Source: Phlyctochytrium arcticum (lineage: Eukaryota; Chytridiomycota; Chytridiomycetes; Chytridiales; Chytridiaceae). Taken from it: a stretch of 64,000 nt of DNA. Where the stretch lies: contig JAHLKI010000012.1 in assembly GCA_025602905.1 (NCBI GenBank), positions 791,894-855,893 of the forward strand, read 5' to 3'. The notes below the pieces were generated by a model. That model saw nothing but the letters and a program-made list of their open reading frames with translations. It did not search any database and had not been told where the DNA came from. The position numbers and the translations under genes were made by a program. Within the stretch, counting starts at the first letter, position 1. The number at the start of each line of letters is the position of its first letter. Shown in pieces: positions 46,147-57,828 of the stretch.

Positions 46147-49100
46147 ATGTCACAAAGACTTCATCATACGTCTTCCCTGCATTCCCTTCGAGCAGACTCG
46201 CTACAGAATGTGGCAGCAGCTGCATTTGAGGATGACCGGCCAACCTACGATTTGACACAGGGCGACATCGCAGTACCAAGGACAGCCTCTCTCACGGCTC
46301 TCTCTGTAAATCAAGGACATCGGGTATCTACCACAACAGCCAAGACTGATTCCCCGATGGCCGCTACGCGGCGGCCGTCCGTCGTCGCAACGGATAATAG
46401 AGAAAAGTTTCCTGTCAGTTCCGGGGCTGCGTACTCGTATGTATTTTTGCAAGTTTTTTTAGAGGTGCGGATGCGACTACTCTCGCAGTATGGGAGGATG
46501 AGGAATAGCCGGGTCGCAAAAGTCACTGGGGGGATTTTCGCATTAGTACTAACATTCCTTTTCCAACTTTCTTCAATGCGCAGGATGAAATACCGAATGC
46601 TACATCAAGAACATGAGGCCAGAAAGGAGGCCGCATTGCAGGATGCTCATAGTATCATTCAAAAGCTGGCTCGCGAGACGGAGCGGCGAAGAAAGTATGT
46701 CGATATTTGACTTGTAAGGGGACAGTATCGCTAAACCTATGAAAACATTAGGGAAACTCTTGCGCGGAAACGACAATTAAAGCAGCAGGAAGAGTGGGAA
46801 CGGGATAACATACTGCTTCTGCGAAGACAGCAGCGTGCAGCGGCAGCTGTTCCGTGGCGATCGGGGCCATTTTTGGCACAGCGGAACAAACCCCCCTTCG
46901 ATCCGCCGAAAGAGCATTATCGATCATCAAACCCAGGGTCACGATTATCATCTGCTGGACGAGAGCGGACGGGCAATCGAAGACTGGACGAGCGCCACTC
47001 ATATTACAATAAAGACGCCTCGACGGCTACTAGTGCAGTACCGTCGCGAAATCATACGCGGCCGTCTACAGCTGCCACCCAGCGGACGACAGGGACAACC
47101 TCTAATTCATCACGATTCTCACGACCCGCATCCGGTCATGTAGCACGACCAAGATCCAGGATGACTGGAGCCAGTGAGAACTCATCAAGAGTTGAGCACT
47201 GTGGTCAGGGAGAAGAGGATTCCCTCTTTTTTGAAGAGCATCCTGCCTGCTTTTCCGATTCAAAGGCTGGGTATGGCGACGGTCGTCCCAGCAGTGCCAG
47301 AAATTCAGATGCAGGTATATTGCAAGAACTGATGAAATTTTAAACAAGTAGTTAAGACGGCTTTGCAGGACGAAGTCATCTGAGTTACATTCGAACCCAT
47401 AACGGCCGCACTGTGCGCATCGTCAAAGGTCACTCGGTTGAGATACGCAAGAATAAAGATACCTGGGCCGTAGAGTAAGTCGCTTTAAAGGTAATGCTTC
47501 TGCGTGTTGTGACTTAAATCAATATTTTTTCCCTGTAGAGGAGCTACTGCCTCTGGGCAGCGTACTCGCATGCTATCGCCTGCACTAACGCGAAATGACT
47601 CGGACCAAGTGTCGCTACTTCAAAGCTACATAGACCAAACCAGATCCGATTCCCATCCAGATGAACCGCAACTGACTGCGCAGCAAGAACCGTCCTTTCC
47701 CCCCTCATCGCCTGAACCCACATCTGACTCGCTAGTTCAGCATATTCGAATAATGGACATGTCGCCGAGCATTGATCCCTCGTTTGGCGAAGTTGAAAAT
47801 CCAGAGCATATTTATCACGGCTCTATGAAACGGCGAGAACACGGGTGGATGCAGTCCAATCGGGGAGGCCCAGATCAGAGCAGAATGGAGATGAAGAGTT
47901 TTGTTCCGCGAGAAAGTGGACGTTCTAGTAAGCGGCCACCTTTTATTGGCAAAGAAGAGGTTAACGCTGTCCGGGGCAAATACGATACCACCTCCCGTGA
48001 GCAGCAAAAGACAGAAATCACGGAAAAGGGTCGGTTTGCCATTACCCAATCATTAGAAGAGGCTTTAAACAAGGTTGAAAGTGATGATGAAGAGTTTGAA
48101 CGGATTGTGTTGCCGGTGACCGGCGGTAGCAACAAGAATCGCCCATCGTCGGCGCGGGTGCGTGGCCCAGCAACTCTCAAGGTACCAGATCCGCAGCCGC
48201 TACCTACGCCCCAGACAGTGTCCCAACCACTACGACCTGAAGGCGCATCCTCGACCTCATCTCTGTCATCGTTACGGCCGCGTTCGGCCGCCCAGCGACC
48301 CAGCAGAGGAAGAAGCATATCGTTTGCAGAGCGGCCACAAATTATGGGGGACGGGGATGAGAAATTCGTGGACCGGGGTCATAGTCTGGCGCCGACGGCA
48401 TATACGAGCGGGGATGAACAAGTCGTGTCAAGCTCTACCCTCACCATTCCGTATCCATCAACCGAAGATGAGCAAAGTGGGATTTCCGATAGTCACACGC
48501 TTGCGCCGCACGATATTGCTCCCATCCCTCACCCCCACGAAGCCATTCCCGCTGAAGATTCTGATTACCCCTCTCGCTGCTCATCACCCAATGACGTCCA
48601 ACATCCTCCCCATGTACACATAAAGCAGGAACCTGTGGCGCTGCAAATCACATCTCCGCCACTGCTCGACGACCGACTCACGTTCGGGATCCCTCCCTCA
48701 CTACCTCAACCCTCTGCGCCTACCATCCCGCGTCCATCACATGTCTCTCCCCGTCGCCCCTATTCTGCACCCACCACTCAAGACGCATCAGAGCAACTCA
48801 AATTACCACCCATTCACGCCCATCCAGTCTACGGACCCACCGCTAAAACATCAAGAATCCCACGCTGGAACAGCGCGCCTAATGTTCGAGGTGGCAGACG
48901 GATACCCGACGTTGCGGCCCATCGACGGCAAAATTATGAGGATCGATTGCCGCCGTTACCACCCATGCGAACAACGAAAAGCTGGACTGCGCGAGGAAAA
49001 CGGGGTAAATTTCGCCTAGTCAGACAAAACGTTTTGACTTTTTAAACTGATCCCTAACCCTTTTCCGTTCCCGCAGAATCCCTCGAGATTATACAATACG

Positions 49101-49474
49101 CCCAGCAATTATCCCGTCGTCGTAAAACGGATAAAACAATCGTGACATATCACCTTGCTGACGCGTTGGACCGGCTCCGAATGTCTCGCCCGTCCGACGA
49201 CAACAACAGCAGTCATTTTCCCCCTGCTTCACATTCAGTCAAGGCACCAATCGAAGAATCACGGTCCACCAGCAGCACCGAACCAACCGCTGCCATTACT
49301 TCCCCGGGAGGCCGCCGACCAAGACCCCCACCCGTCAGAAATGGCGCGTCACTCTACTTGTCAACGGCAAGTTCAGACACACCCGGATCCCAGGAGCTCC
49401 ACCTGGCCCAATCGATTGCAGATATAGATCGTGCATTGCACGTCAAAATGTCTAAACTTGGATTGGTGAAATGA
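46147..49474 (+). CDS. Long disordered coiled-coil protein of unknown function
   Basis: Not recognised. About six exons. Exon 1 starts MSQRLHHTSSLHSLRADS; an intron (about 46437-46583) joins it to a strongly charged coiled coil (KYRMLHQEHEARKEAALQ, then ARETERRR, LARKRQLKQQEEWERD). A possibly folded patch follows: HLSYIRTHNGRTVRIVKGHS then VEIRKNKDTWAVE (about 47375-47475). Then comes a very long Ser/Pro/Arg-rich region (47530-49015), and a last exon with ESLEIIQYAQQLSRRRKTDK then TIVTYHLADALDRLRM. I infer one gene because frames join through good donors and acceptors. Cytoskeletal or ciliary roles are possible but unproven. Confidence 0.62.
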
Positions 49475-49519
49475 TGAAACACTTGTAAATTTAAACTTAG
49501 CCCTCCCCACAAACTCTGT

Positions 49520-49605
49520 TTTTTGCATGCATTGTACCTGAATTCATTTTATCCATGATTGTTTTAAGAGAAATAACATGGCATAGACCTTACAGTATCG
49601 GATGA
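49520..49605 (+). repeat. Dispersed 3'-flank repeat, copy A
   Basis: About 85 bp starting tttttgcatgcattgtacc, with the core agagaaataacatgg. A diverged copy in the same orientation lies at 58758-58850. The copies sit just downstream of two unrelated genes that run in opposite directions. Confidence 0.65.
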
Positions 49606-49849
49606 ATTATCCCCAGCTTGTTGACAATGTTTCTGGGAATACGCGTTCAACCGCGAAGGGACAATCCCATTCTAATAAACACTCGTCGAAAACATGTTGA
49701 GGGGCGCCGCCAAGCAAAAGAGGCAGAGACCACACTGTGGGTTAACACCGCGGAGGACTTCCAATTTTGAAAAGAGGTCGACGCTCTCACTATTTGCGTT
49801 GTGAAATGCTAAAAAATCTGCGGTCGAAAGGTGGGAAAATGCAAGAAAA

Positions 49850-50090
49850 GAATGGTGGGAAATTGCGCCGCCCGAGGTCGAACTCGGGATATCAACGTGC
49901 TTTCAATCAGAAGGCACCACGGTAGACATTGATATGCCCAAGGCGCTCTGTATGAAAAGTGACATCTGTTTTTGTTGACGACCATTCTGGGTGTGAAGGG
50001 AAGTCACCGCATTCATTGTGAACGCGTGGAACGACGCATCGAGACACCCAGAGGAGACGATGAACTGCCCAAGGTCGAAGCGGTGAGATT
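49850..50090 (-). repeat. tRNA-like dispersed repeat, copy 1
   Basis: About 240 bp matched by 50351-50590 in the same orientation: shared words include gtgggaaattgcgccgccc, ctttcaatcaga, attctggg and gggaagtcac. On the minus strand its right part folds like a degenerate tRNA (49946-49865): the acceptor GCGCC pairs with GGCGC, and a T-arm-like CCCGAG-TTCGAC-CTCGGG follows a CTGATTG loop. D-arm pairing is poor, so I call it tRNA-derived rather than a tRNA gene. Confidence 0.6.
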
Positions 50091-50350
50091 GAAACCAACG
50101 GCCTCGGCTGAAATTGACATATACAGGGCGGTTTATGAGTTACTACGGACATAACGAGCATTTACCGTCTGTGAGATGCACGTGTCGAACACGAAGGAAG
50201 TTCTGTAAGGCATGGCGGTGGAGACAACTGTAGCTTGAAACTTTTAAGAGGCCACATATGCCCCACTATCCCTGCATCAAAAAAAATGTCAATGCATGCG
50301 CTAATCACTTGGTCAGATGCTACAATCATCGAACGAAAAATGTAAAAAAA

Positions 50351-50590
50351 AACGTGGTGGGAAATTGCGCCGCCCAAGGTCGAACTCAGGATATCTGGAT
50401 GCTTTCAATCAGATGAAATACGCTTGTATTGATCTGCCCACGGCGCTTCGTATGAAGTATGGAGTCTTTTTTCGATGATGGTCATTCTGGGTACGCGGGG
50501 AAGTCACTGCTTGCATGGTGACCGCTTTGACCGATGGGTGGAGACACCCCACGAAGAGACACTCCAAGAGAACCCGAGATTGAAGCTAGG
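50351..50590 (-). repeat. tRNA-like dispersed repeat, copy 2
   Basis: Second copy, tRNA-like part at 50446-50367. Here the acceptor arms pair better (GCGCCG with CGGCGC), while the T-stem is more damaged. The CTGATTGAAAGC core is unchanged between copies, suggesting common descent. Confidence 0.6.
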
Positions 50591-51312
50591 GTGCGTAGGA
50601 AATTTTTATGTCCTCTCCATTCTTTATTCATGAAAGTATCAACCGAATTCATTCTCTGAAAGAAGGCTTCCATGGTCCCAAAATCATCTTTGTTGGCCGC
50701 GACCACTGACAAAGCCAGCGCTGAAAAATGTATCCAGCTACCGCCTATTGATCTTCCTTTTATGTAACTCTAAGCTACTTGCTATGCCGTGCCAAGCTTG
50801 GCGACGTGGCAACAATCGGCGGCAGGATGTGATGAAGCTCCTGTTGATCACCATCCAGAGCTGTATACAAGTATTGCGAGACGGAGAGCACTCGATGGTT
50901 CAAATTAGGCGTCTTTGGCGGAGTCCAAGACCCGTTTTGCGACATCAAGGTTGCTGCAGGATGTTCTTCCGAAAAATCTCGTAGTGGCCTTTGAGAAATT
51001 GCAATAGAGGAAAATCCCAAAGTCTCTAACTTTGGTGATCTTTGGTCGTAGCTCCTCCCGTGGGAATGTCACATCTCGAATACCGCCGGCGCCACAGCGG
51101 CAGCCAGCGGCCGGCCGTTTGCATCCTTCGTGAACGGCCGCGAACAAGGGGGACCAAGCATATCTGAATTTACAGGTTCAAGAGTAGGTCGGAGGTTCTG
51201 GATACTGGGATACGGCCGTGGACAACTGATGTGATCGTTGAAGTTTTCGAGGTGAAAGTATTGTCATTTTCGTCCTGTTGGAGGAAGGGTTTCGGATAGG
51301 TTTTGCACGTTC

Positions 51313-51528
51313 TGTTGAAACTAGGTTTCGTAGCACAACAGTCTTCAATAATCGCAGAGTGATCAGTCGGTATCTTCGCTAAGATCGGTAATAGTCTATT
51401 CTTCAAAAGTCGGAGATCCAAAATCTAGGCAACAAATCACGTGAACATAATCTTCCTATTGCTATGCTAACTATTGCTATGTTGACCCAGATTCCCACGT
51501 CCTATAGAACCACTTCTAGCAGGTTCCA
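51313..51528 (-). repeat. 3' LTR of the copia element
   Basis: 216 bp, TGTTGAAAC...GGTTCCA on the plus strand. Compared with the other LTR I see about two substitutions and one 3-bp indel, ignoring the insertion. Confidence 0.9.
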
Positions 51529-52025
51529 TACTCCCCCGAATCTTGGTCCGCTCGCAGTCCCATCTTCTCACGCAAGAACTCATTTCTTGGTCTAGGGAAA
51601 GGTTTCGTAAGTGAGTCGGCCAACATGTCCTCGCTAGGACAATATTCCACAGTGATTTGTCCGTTTTGCACACATTCGTGGGTAAGGTGATACCTGATAT
51701 CAATGTGCTTCGTTCGCTGATGATCCACTGGGTTTTTCGCTAACTGGATCGCTGCCATATTGTCTTCGCGTATGGTGATTGGTCCGTTCGCTACGCCTTG
51801 ACCGCCAAGGATTTCTTGCAAAAAATTCTTTAACCAGACAGCCTCCTTTGTAGCTTCCGCTAGGGCTACATATTCTGCTTCTGCCGTCGATTGAGCCGTA
51901 ATTTGTTGACGCTGTGCTTTCCAACTAATCGCTCCGCCATTTAGCATGAAGACGTAACCACTTTTTGCTTCTCCTTGTATCCAAACACTTTGCATAATCA
52001 GCGTCTGAATAACCAATGGGCGCAA
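51516..52025 (-). pseudogene. RNase H region of copia polyprotein
   Basis: Contains the copia RNase H hallmark TAEAEYVALAEATKEAVWL, then DNMAAIQLAKNPVDHQRTKH and ADSLTKPFP. Frame-shifted from the RT part. Confidence 0.9.
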
Positions 52026-52782
52026 GTGTTGTTGATGGTGGTGATCCGTAAGTCAGCGTCCAACGTTGAGAGTACTTCGCGTAACGCAAAGCATGAATGG
52101 CCGCTTCTCTATGGGATGTTCTGGGCTGATTCAGAAACTGGGATAGCTTTGAGACCGTGTACGCAAGGTCAGGCCGCGTGCCCATGACCAGGTACATCAA
52201 ACTTCCTATCATCGATTGGTACTCCTTGACTTCAACTTCTGGTTCCAGTTCGTTGAGACGTAGGTCCTTCTTGTGGTCGAATGGTGTTGTAACTCCGGGG
52301 AGGTGTCCCAACTTAAACCGAGCCAGAATATCGTCAATGTACTTGTTCTGACAAAGTGTCAACGTTCGCTCTTCCCTGTTCCGTGTGACTTCCAGACCGA
52401 GAATGAACGCAAGCTCCCCCATATCCTCCATATCGAAACGCTTTGCCAATCCATCCTTAATTTCTTTCATCTCCGCAAGAGTCTTGGTGCATATAGTCAA
52501 ATCATCCACATACAGAGATATCATGCCAGATATCTTTCCACTCTCATCAAATCGAAAATAGAACGCAATGTCGTATGCAGACGGCTTGAAACCAAGAGAT
52601 CGGAGGTACTCATCAATAGTCTTGTTCCAGAGTCTCGGCGATTGCTTAAGGCCGTAAATCGATTTGTTCAACCGCACATAATGAACTTTACCTCGTATCA
52701 CAATCTTCATATAGATCTCCGCGTCGAGATCGCTATTCAAGAAGGCTGTGATGACGTCCATCTGATGGATTTCGAGGTCCAA
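51925..52782 (-). pseudogene. Reverse transcriptase region of copia polyprotein
   Basis: RT palm motifs: QMDVITAFLNSDLDAEIYM, LNKSIYGLKQSPRLW and the catalytic SLYVDDLTI. Ends in SDADYAKCLDTRRS, after which the frame changes before RNase H. Confidence 0.92.
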
Positions 52783-54080
52783 CCACGAACCGCTAACATC
52801 ACTCTCAATGTCGTAAATCTAACCACGGGGGCATATGTTTCGTCATAATCAATCCCTGGCCGTTGCTTGTCTCCTCTGGCAACCACGCGCGACTTGAGCT
52901 TCTTGATGCTGTGGTCCGGATTTCGCTTGACTTTGTATACCCACTTGGAATCTATCACGTAACCACCAACAGGTATATCCGACGGTTCCACGAAGGTCCA
53001 GGTTCCGTTCTTTTCGTGAGAGTTGAGTTCTTTTTCCATACTCTTCTCCCATTCCGGCTTATACTTGGACCGCATCGCCTGTTTGTATGTCTTCGGTTCG
53101 TCCACATCATCAGTTGGTTCTGCATAATTCGCCTCAAGATCGACAATCTTCCTGCTCTCAAACGCATTGACAGCTTCGCGGTCTGGAATATCCTCGATCG
53201 ATTCCCAGCTTGGTTCTTCGTCATAATGCCATTTGATAAGGTAACTGATGCTAGAGTCCTCATTGATCTTTCGAGCCAATATCGCTTCCACTAGATCCAA
53301 ATCCTGGTGTGGTTCGCTCCTTTCTTCACTTGTGGTGATATGATTGGATTCGTTGAAGGTAACATCGCGAGTTTCCAAGATTTGGTCGTCGTCTTCGTCG
53401 TAGATCCTGTATGTTAACTCTTTGCTGTCACTATATCCAACTAAACGATAAGGGCCAGCTGCCCGCTTGGCTAGCTTTCGAGGTCGTTTGCGATGCTTCT
53501 TGGGTACATGGACAAAGCACTCGCTCCAGATAATCCGCAGATGTCCGACATAAGGCTTTCGACCAAAGAACCGCTCATACGGTGACTTGTACTGAATGAC
53601 CCGACTTGGTGTGAATTGCCGCAATTTGTTCACAGTCAGGGCTATCTCCCCCCACAGTTTGAGCGGTATGTTGTGGTGATGTAAAATAGCCCGTATTTGA
53701 TTCAGCAGGGTCAAGTTGTAACGCTCTGACACCGGATTTTGTTGAGACGAATATGGTTGAGTTGTAGTCACTTTCAAGCCAAGTTCCTCTGCTTCCTCCA
53801 AAAGTGCCGTGTTGATAAATTCGCCACCGTTGTCACAACGCAGTTCTTTCACTTTCTTGTTGTGTAGACGTTCGACGTAAACTCGATATTGTTTCCAGTA
53901 GCTAAAAGCTTCGCTTTTCTTTTTTAATAAATAGATTGTGGGATAACGCGACCATTCATCAATGAAGGTCAAAATGTAAGTATACTTGCCAAGAGAGGGC
54001 ATATCCACATGGCATATATCAGTAACCACTCGATCCAGAAGAGTCTGCGCGGGACGAGGATTCTTGTTGTTAAATGGCAA
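52737..54080 (-). pseudogene. Integrase and RT N-terminal region of copia polyprotein
   Basis: Integrase core with Asp (TDICHVD) and Asp (RCDNGGEF); the third acidic residue is present as NPVSER, where most copia elements have NGxAER. Then a chromodomain-like stretch (SYLIKWHYDEEPSWE) and RT onset (KWVYKVKRNPDHSI, KSRVVARGDKQ, YAPVVRFTTLR). The frame breaks at about 52800. Confidence 0.9.
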
Positions 54081-54145
54081 TCGCTGTCCTTTCCCGTACG
54101 CGCATCCGACGCAGGTCTCCGTGTATTGTGCAGTGGTGTCAACTT

Positions 54146-55174
54146 TCAGGCCGAGCGAGTAGCTGTAGCTCGCTTCTTGAAGGGCTTTGATTCCCGGGTG
54201 GCCAAGTCTGAGATGCCAGAGACGTAGTTTAACGACATTGCGGTCCCCTCTTTTCCCGACTTCTTCCTAGTGCACCCGCTGGCGGTAGAGTCTTGCAGAG
54301 ATTGATCCATTCTTTCATCAGTCACAGTGGTGGCAAATGCCTCAGGTTCAAAATCCGTATGACCCACTAGAAACGGCAAGTTCCCATGAACGCGCACGTC
54401 CAATATCTTTTCTCGCGTTCGCTTATCGTAAATTCCACTTGCTGCTGAGTCATTTCCTTCGAGACAGAGGCCAAGATTCGCGGGTAAACACTGCGTGGAT
54501 AGCAGGTTTCGGGGGAAGTCCGGCACGTAGAGAACTTTTTCAATCGTCATCTTCTTCGACTCGTCATCAGGGTTGTAGATTGTCAATTTTCCAGAACCTA
54601 ACGCCTTGGCTGGGGAATTACCAACTTTTCCTCCACTCACAGGAATAGGCGTTGTAAATGGCTGGTAATCCTCTACTAGAAATTGATCCTTCATGACGTG
54701 AGCCGTCGTGGCCGAATCTACCGCTATAGAATACGGTGATTGACGATGAGTCGCTAATGTCAAATTCGCTTCGACGTGCGTGAAATTGCTCTCATATTTG
54801 CCGCCGCTCTTGCCGGACTTGTGTGCTTGGAACGCCTGGAACTCCGGGCATTCCTTCCAAAAATGTCCTTCTTTCTCGCAAATGAAACAGCTGGTTTTCT
54901 TGTGGCGCTTGTAATGGTGGGGAGGTTTCTTGTTCTTCGATGGTGTTTTTCCTGAAGATGTCTGCGAATGATGGGCTTCCACAGCCAATCCTTTGACGCT
55001 ACTGTGTCCTTTAGGTGTAGACTCGTCTTGACGCAGCGCTGCCATCTTCAAGGCATCGATGGTACGCAGATTCTCCAAGCTGCTGCTCACAAGTTTCTTA
55101 ACATTTTTATCCAATCCGCGTAGGTAGACGTGTTTCTTTTCTGCATACGTCATGGTCGGTAGCTGCATCGTCAA
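54146..55174 (-). pseudogene. Gag zinc knuckle and protease region of copia polyprotein
   Basis: CCHC knuckle CFICEKEGHFWKEC at about 54850-54895. The protease motif reads VDSATTAHV where copia elements normally have DSGA(T/S)xH, so the active-site Gly is replaced. LYVPDFPRNLLS follows. It ends in a stop before the integrase frame. Confidence 0.88.
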
Positions 55175-55191
55175 CGTGTCGAAGGCGTCAT

Positions 55192-55989
55192 TTAAGCAAG
55201 TACCGAATCCTTTTGTTGGAGTTTGTCAAGTTTCGCGCGGATAAGCTCTTCGTGTTCGGGGGGTGTAAATCGTGCCCGCAATGCCGACTGCATTTCCTTC
55301 CACGTTCTATTGGTAAGAGCTTCCCCAGATTCGACCATCGATCCCCACCATAAATCCGCTGTCCCCGTCAGTTTTCCGGTGACAAACACGACTTCCGCTC
55401 GTGGGGTGAATTCCGCAATACTGAAGAACGAATCCGTTTTTCGAATAAATTCAAATAAGGCTTGTGGCTTTCTGATGTCCCCATGAAACATTGGGACCGC
55501 TTTTTCTGTAGCTTTGAGCAAGTTCTCCGCTGAGAGCTGCTGGGTTGATTTGACGGAGAAGGTTTCCTCCAAGTCTGTCCGGTGACGATCGCCGTGGATT
55601 TTGGCTTGCAATACTCGTGATTGCGACCTATCCCTTTCCTCATTATTTGTCCGCTGACTGTCGCCTTCATGAATGGGGTGTGGGGTTACCTCACGCCGCT
55701 GCGTGTGGTGTTGGGTACCGGTTTCCTCGTCCTTGACTGACTCGACATAGTCTCTGTTCAATAACTCCTTCAAGCAAGCCGTCAATGTGGACACTGTGTT
55801 TTTGAGATCATCCAGTTCGCTTCCAAAGTCCCGCTGGCCTTGGTTACTAAAATGCTCATTCTCATTATGTCCGTCCATATCGCCTTCAAAGCCGTGCCGG
55901 ACCTTGGTTACTGGAACGGTTGACTGCTTCCCTGGGATCCCGCTCTTCGTCCGCCGTCCTATGCTGTCCTTGTGAGGATTGTCGTCCAT
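55192..55989 (-). pseudogene. Gag N-terminal region of copia element
   Basis: Begins MDDNPHKDS at 55989; the frame is also open back into the LTR. Contains a retroviral-type gag core (VVFVTGKLTGTADLWWGSM, WKEMQSALRARFTP). It stops at 55192, while the continuation lies in another frame. Confidence 0.85.
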
Positions 55990-56270
55990 TATGGTCGTCG
56001 CCCGCCGGCGGTCCTTGGTGCATTGGTGGTGGAGTTCGGTTAACCGGCATTTTCGCAATTTGGGAATTCTCTTCAAAGTCTCCTGACTAATCTCAAGCGC
56101 AAAGGGCCATAACCTGTTGAAACTAGGTTTCGTAGCACAACAGTCTTCAATAATCGCAGAGTGATCAGTCGGTATCTTCGCTAAGATCGGTAAAAGTCTA
56201 TTCAAAAGTCGGAGATCCAAAATCTAGGCAACAAATCACGTGAACATAATCTTCCTATTGCTATGCTAAC

Positions 56271-56865
56271 GAGGATATGCCAGGTATGGGGCTAAGCCCA
56301 ATACAGAGACGAATGTACTGTAAACCAAACACAGAAGAAGTCTGCAAAAAAATGGCAGAGCTTCCATATACAGAATGCCCCTGGTCATTCTCACCACCAA
56401 TTCCATTGAGCGCTCCTCTAAAACCATGGCTGTGTGCAAACCCCCCTCCCATCTTGGGTTGGCTTTGGAAATCAAGGCTGTGTGCAATACCCGCCCAGCC
56501 AATGCCATTCCACCATTGATACTCATTACCTCCATCACTCCCAAACGGCCATGCCAAGATGCCATCTGTTTTCCCACGCTCAGGCCATGCCAAGATGTAA
56601 TCTGGCATTGGGACTCGGCCTATGGCCTCGAGAATTTGCCCAGAGATTTCAACTCAAGGCCCTCCATCACTTACCAACTGCCATGCCAAGATGCAATGTG
56701 TTTTCCCACGCTCATGATTACCAAACTGGGCTTTGGGACTCGGCCAACGGCCTCGAGGATTTGCCCAAATATACCAAGTCGCGGGACTCGCGGCGGGAGC
56801 AACGGTGTCCGAACAGGTCACGTGGGGCACGTGGTTCGGACGGATTCTATTTTAATGCATAGAAC
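56271..56865. mobile_element. 595-bp insertion inside the 5' LTR, family unknown
   Basis: Extra DNA flanked by AAC on both sides, a possible 3-bp target duplication. No terminal inverted repeats, poly-A tail or coding family seen. It has an internal tandem repeat (56548-56790). Because it interrupts an LTR, it arrived after the retrotransposon. Confidence 0.7.
56548..56790 (+). repeat. 132-bp tandem repeat within the LTR insertion
   Basis: Unit 1 starts at 56548 and unit 2 at 56680, both gccatgccaagatg; both contain tgttttcccacgctca, gggactcggcc and ggcctcgag.atttgccca. Unit 1 also holds a second ccatgccaagatg. Confidence 0.8.
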
Positions 56866-56929
56866 TATTGCTATGTTGACCCAGATTCCCACGTCCTATA
56901 GAACCACTTCTAGCAGGTTCCACACGTTC

Positions 56930-57800
56930 AAGACCTTTGTTGACTTCTGCACACAAGAGACAACAGACGGGCTCAACCACTCCTAAACCCACGGATAGCT
57001 TGCCTTTCTCTGATCTGGCCGTCCTTGCTTCCGCCGTATCCTTCGAAAATCATCGTCGTTCGTCGTCCTCGCCGCTACCGTTGTTGTGCTTGTTGCCGTC
57101 ACGGACAAACCCAGCAGTGAACGATCTACCGACGAAGTGAAAGTCATACGATGGATTGATGTGAAATACCTCTCGATTTCGATTGATAGACGATGCGGCA
57201 GGCTGCGACACCAGGTTCGTCTTCGTCTTCGCTCGGTTTGCCGCACTTTCGAGACTCCACCGGACTGACTATAACAGGCAGGCCAACGCCAAACAAAGCA
57301 CCAGCGAATGAAACCACCCTACTCGCTCCCGATAGAGAGGGAACCATTCTCCGAGGGCGTCGCCGTCCCTTCCTCCGCTTCACTCTTCATCGTTCACCAC
57401 TTCACGGAATACATTTGTGCCCGTCCTGCTGGTCGAGCTCTACCGATCTGAGCCGCGCAGAAATTACCCCTGGCTCGCGCCAAGCCGAGTCTTAGTTGAC
57501 ATACTGAAGTTACTTCTGAGAACTCAAAGCGGGCCTACAGATTATTCAACCTGACTAACAAAGACAGTGTGCTTCACGGCAAGAAGGTCGGGTTTTGCTC
57601 AACATCATTGCCCTTTTGCGACTGGCAAGATCCTCTATCATATGGCCGACGCACCCCACACGAACGCGTCAACTGCTTACGCATCTTCTACCACGCACGC
57701 GTAGGCGAGCGACATCAAGGGCAGTAGACCCCTGAAGCCCTTACAACAGAGATGACCCAGCATCCATCACGCACGCCACAGCCAATCCGCGCCACGGAGA
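56930..57800. other. Region right of the retrotransposon
   Basis: About 870 bp with several short overlapping frames on both strands (for example plus 57193-57495, minus 57144-57383). None has a family signal, so I call no gene. Confidence 0.4.
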
Positions 57801-57828
57801 AAAAAAAAAGCTTACCCAAGCCAACACT

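Larger units (their letters stand above)
49475..51312. other. Repeat-bearing intergenic region left of the retrotransposon
   Basis: 1.8 kb without a supported protein gene. It contains the two tRNA-like repeats and a 3'-flank repeat listed separately; short minus-strand frames (for example 50482-50712) have no family features. Confidence 0.5.
56115..56922 (-). repeat. 5' LTR of the copia element, split by an insertion
   Basis: LTR sequence at 56115-56270 and 56866-56922 is contiguous in the other LTR; the 595 bp between is extra. Confidence 0.9.
51306..56929 (-). mobile_element. Ty1/copia-type LTR retrotransposon, complete in structure but frame-broken
   Basis: Minus-strand element bounded by LTRs at 51313-51528 and 56115-56922. 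Flanks on both outer sides read CACGTTC (51306-51312 and 56923-56929), a target-site duplication; if the LTR end includes two more bases the duplication is the 5 bp CGTTC usual for copia. Coding order is gag, zinc knuckle, protease, integrase, reverse transcriptase, RNase H, so integrase precedes RT, which defines Ty1/copia. A purine tract (GGGGGAG) abuts the 3' LTR. The reading frame breaks at about 55200, 54200, 52800 and 52000, so it is probably not autonomous. Confidence 0.93.

Noticed and set aside
46437..46583. Apparent transmembrane helix in the long disordered protein
   Set aside because: The hydrophobic stretch lies in an intron with a GTATGT donor, CTAAC branch site and CAG acceptor; splicing joins S to MKYRML and removes it.
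49865..49946. Functional tRNA gene, possibly Ile(GAU)
   Set aside because: D-arm pairing is poor, the T-loop is one base short, and a GAU anticodon is not used by eukaryotic nuclear tRNA-Ile. Better read as a tRNA-derived repeat.
51170..51421. Minus-strand 83-codon frame beside the retrotransposon
   Set aside because: It runs out of the LTR; the same N-terminal codons occur in the other LTR, so it is repeat-derived.
56548..56790. CRISPR-like array
   Set aside because: Two 132-bp units only, no regular short spacers, and a eukaryotic setting with no cas genes.
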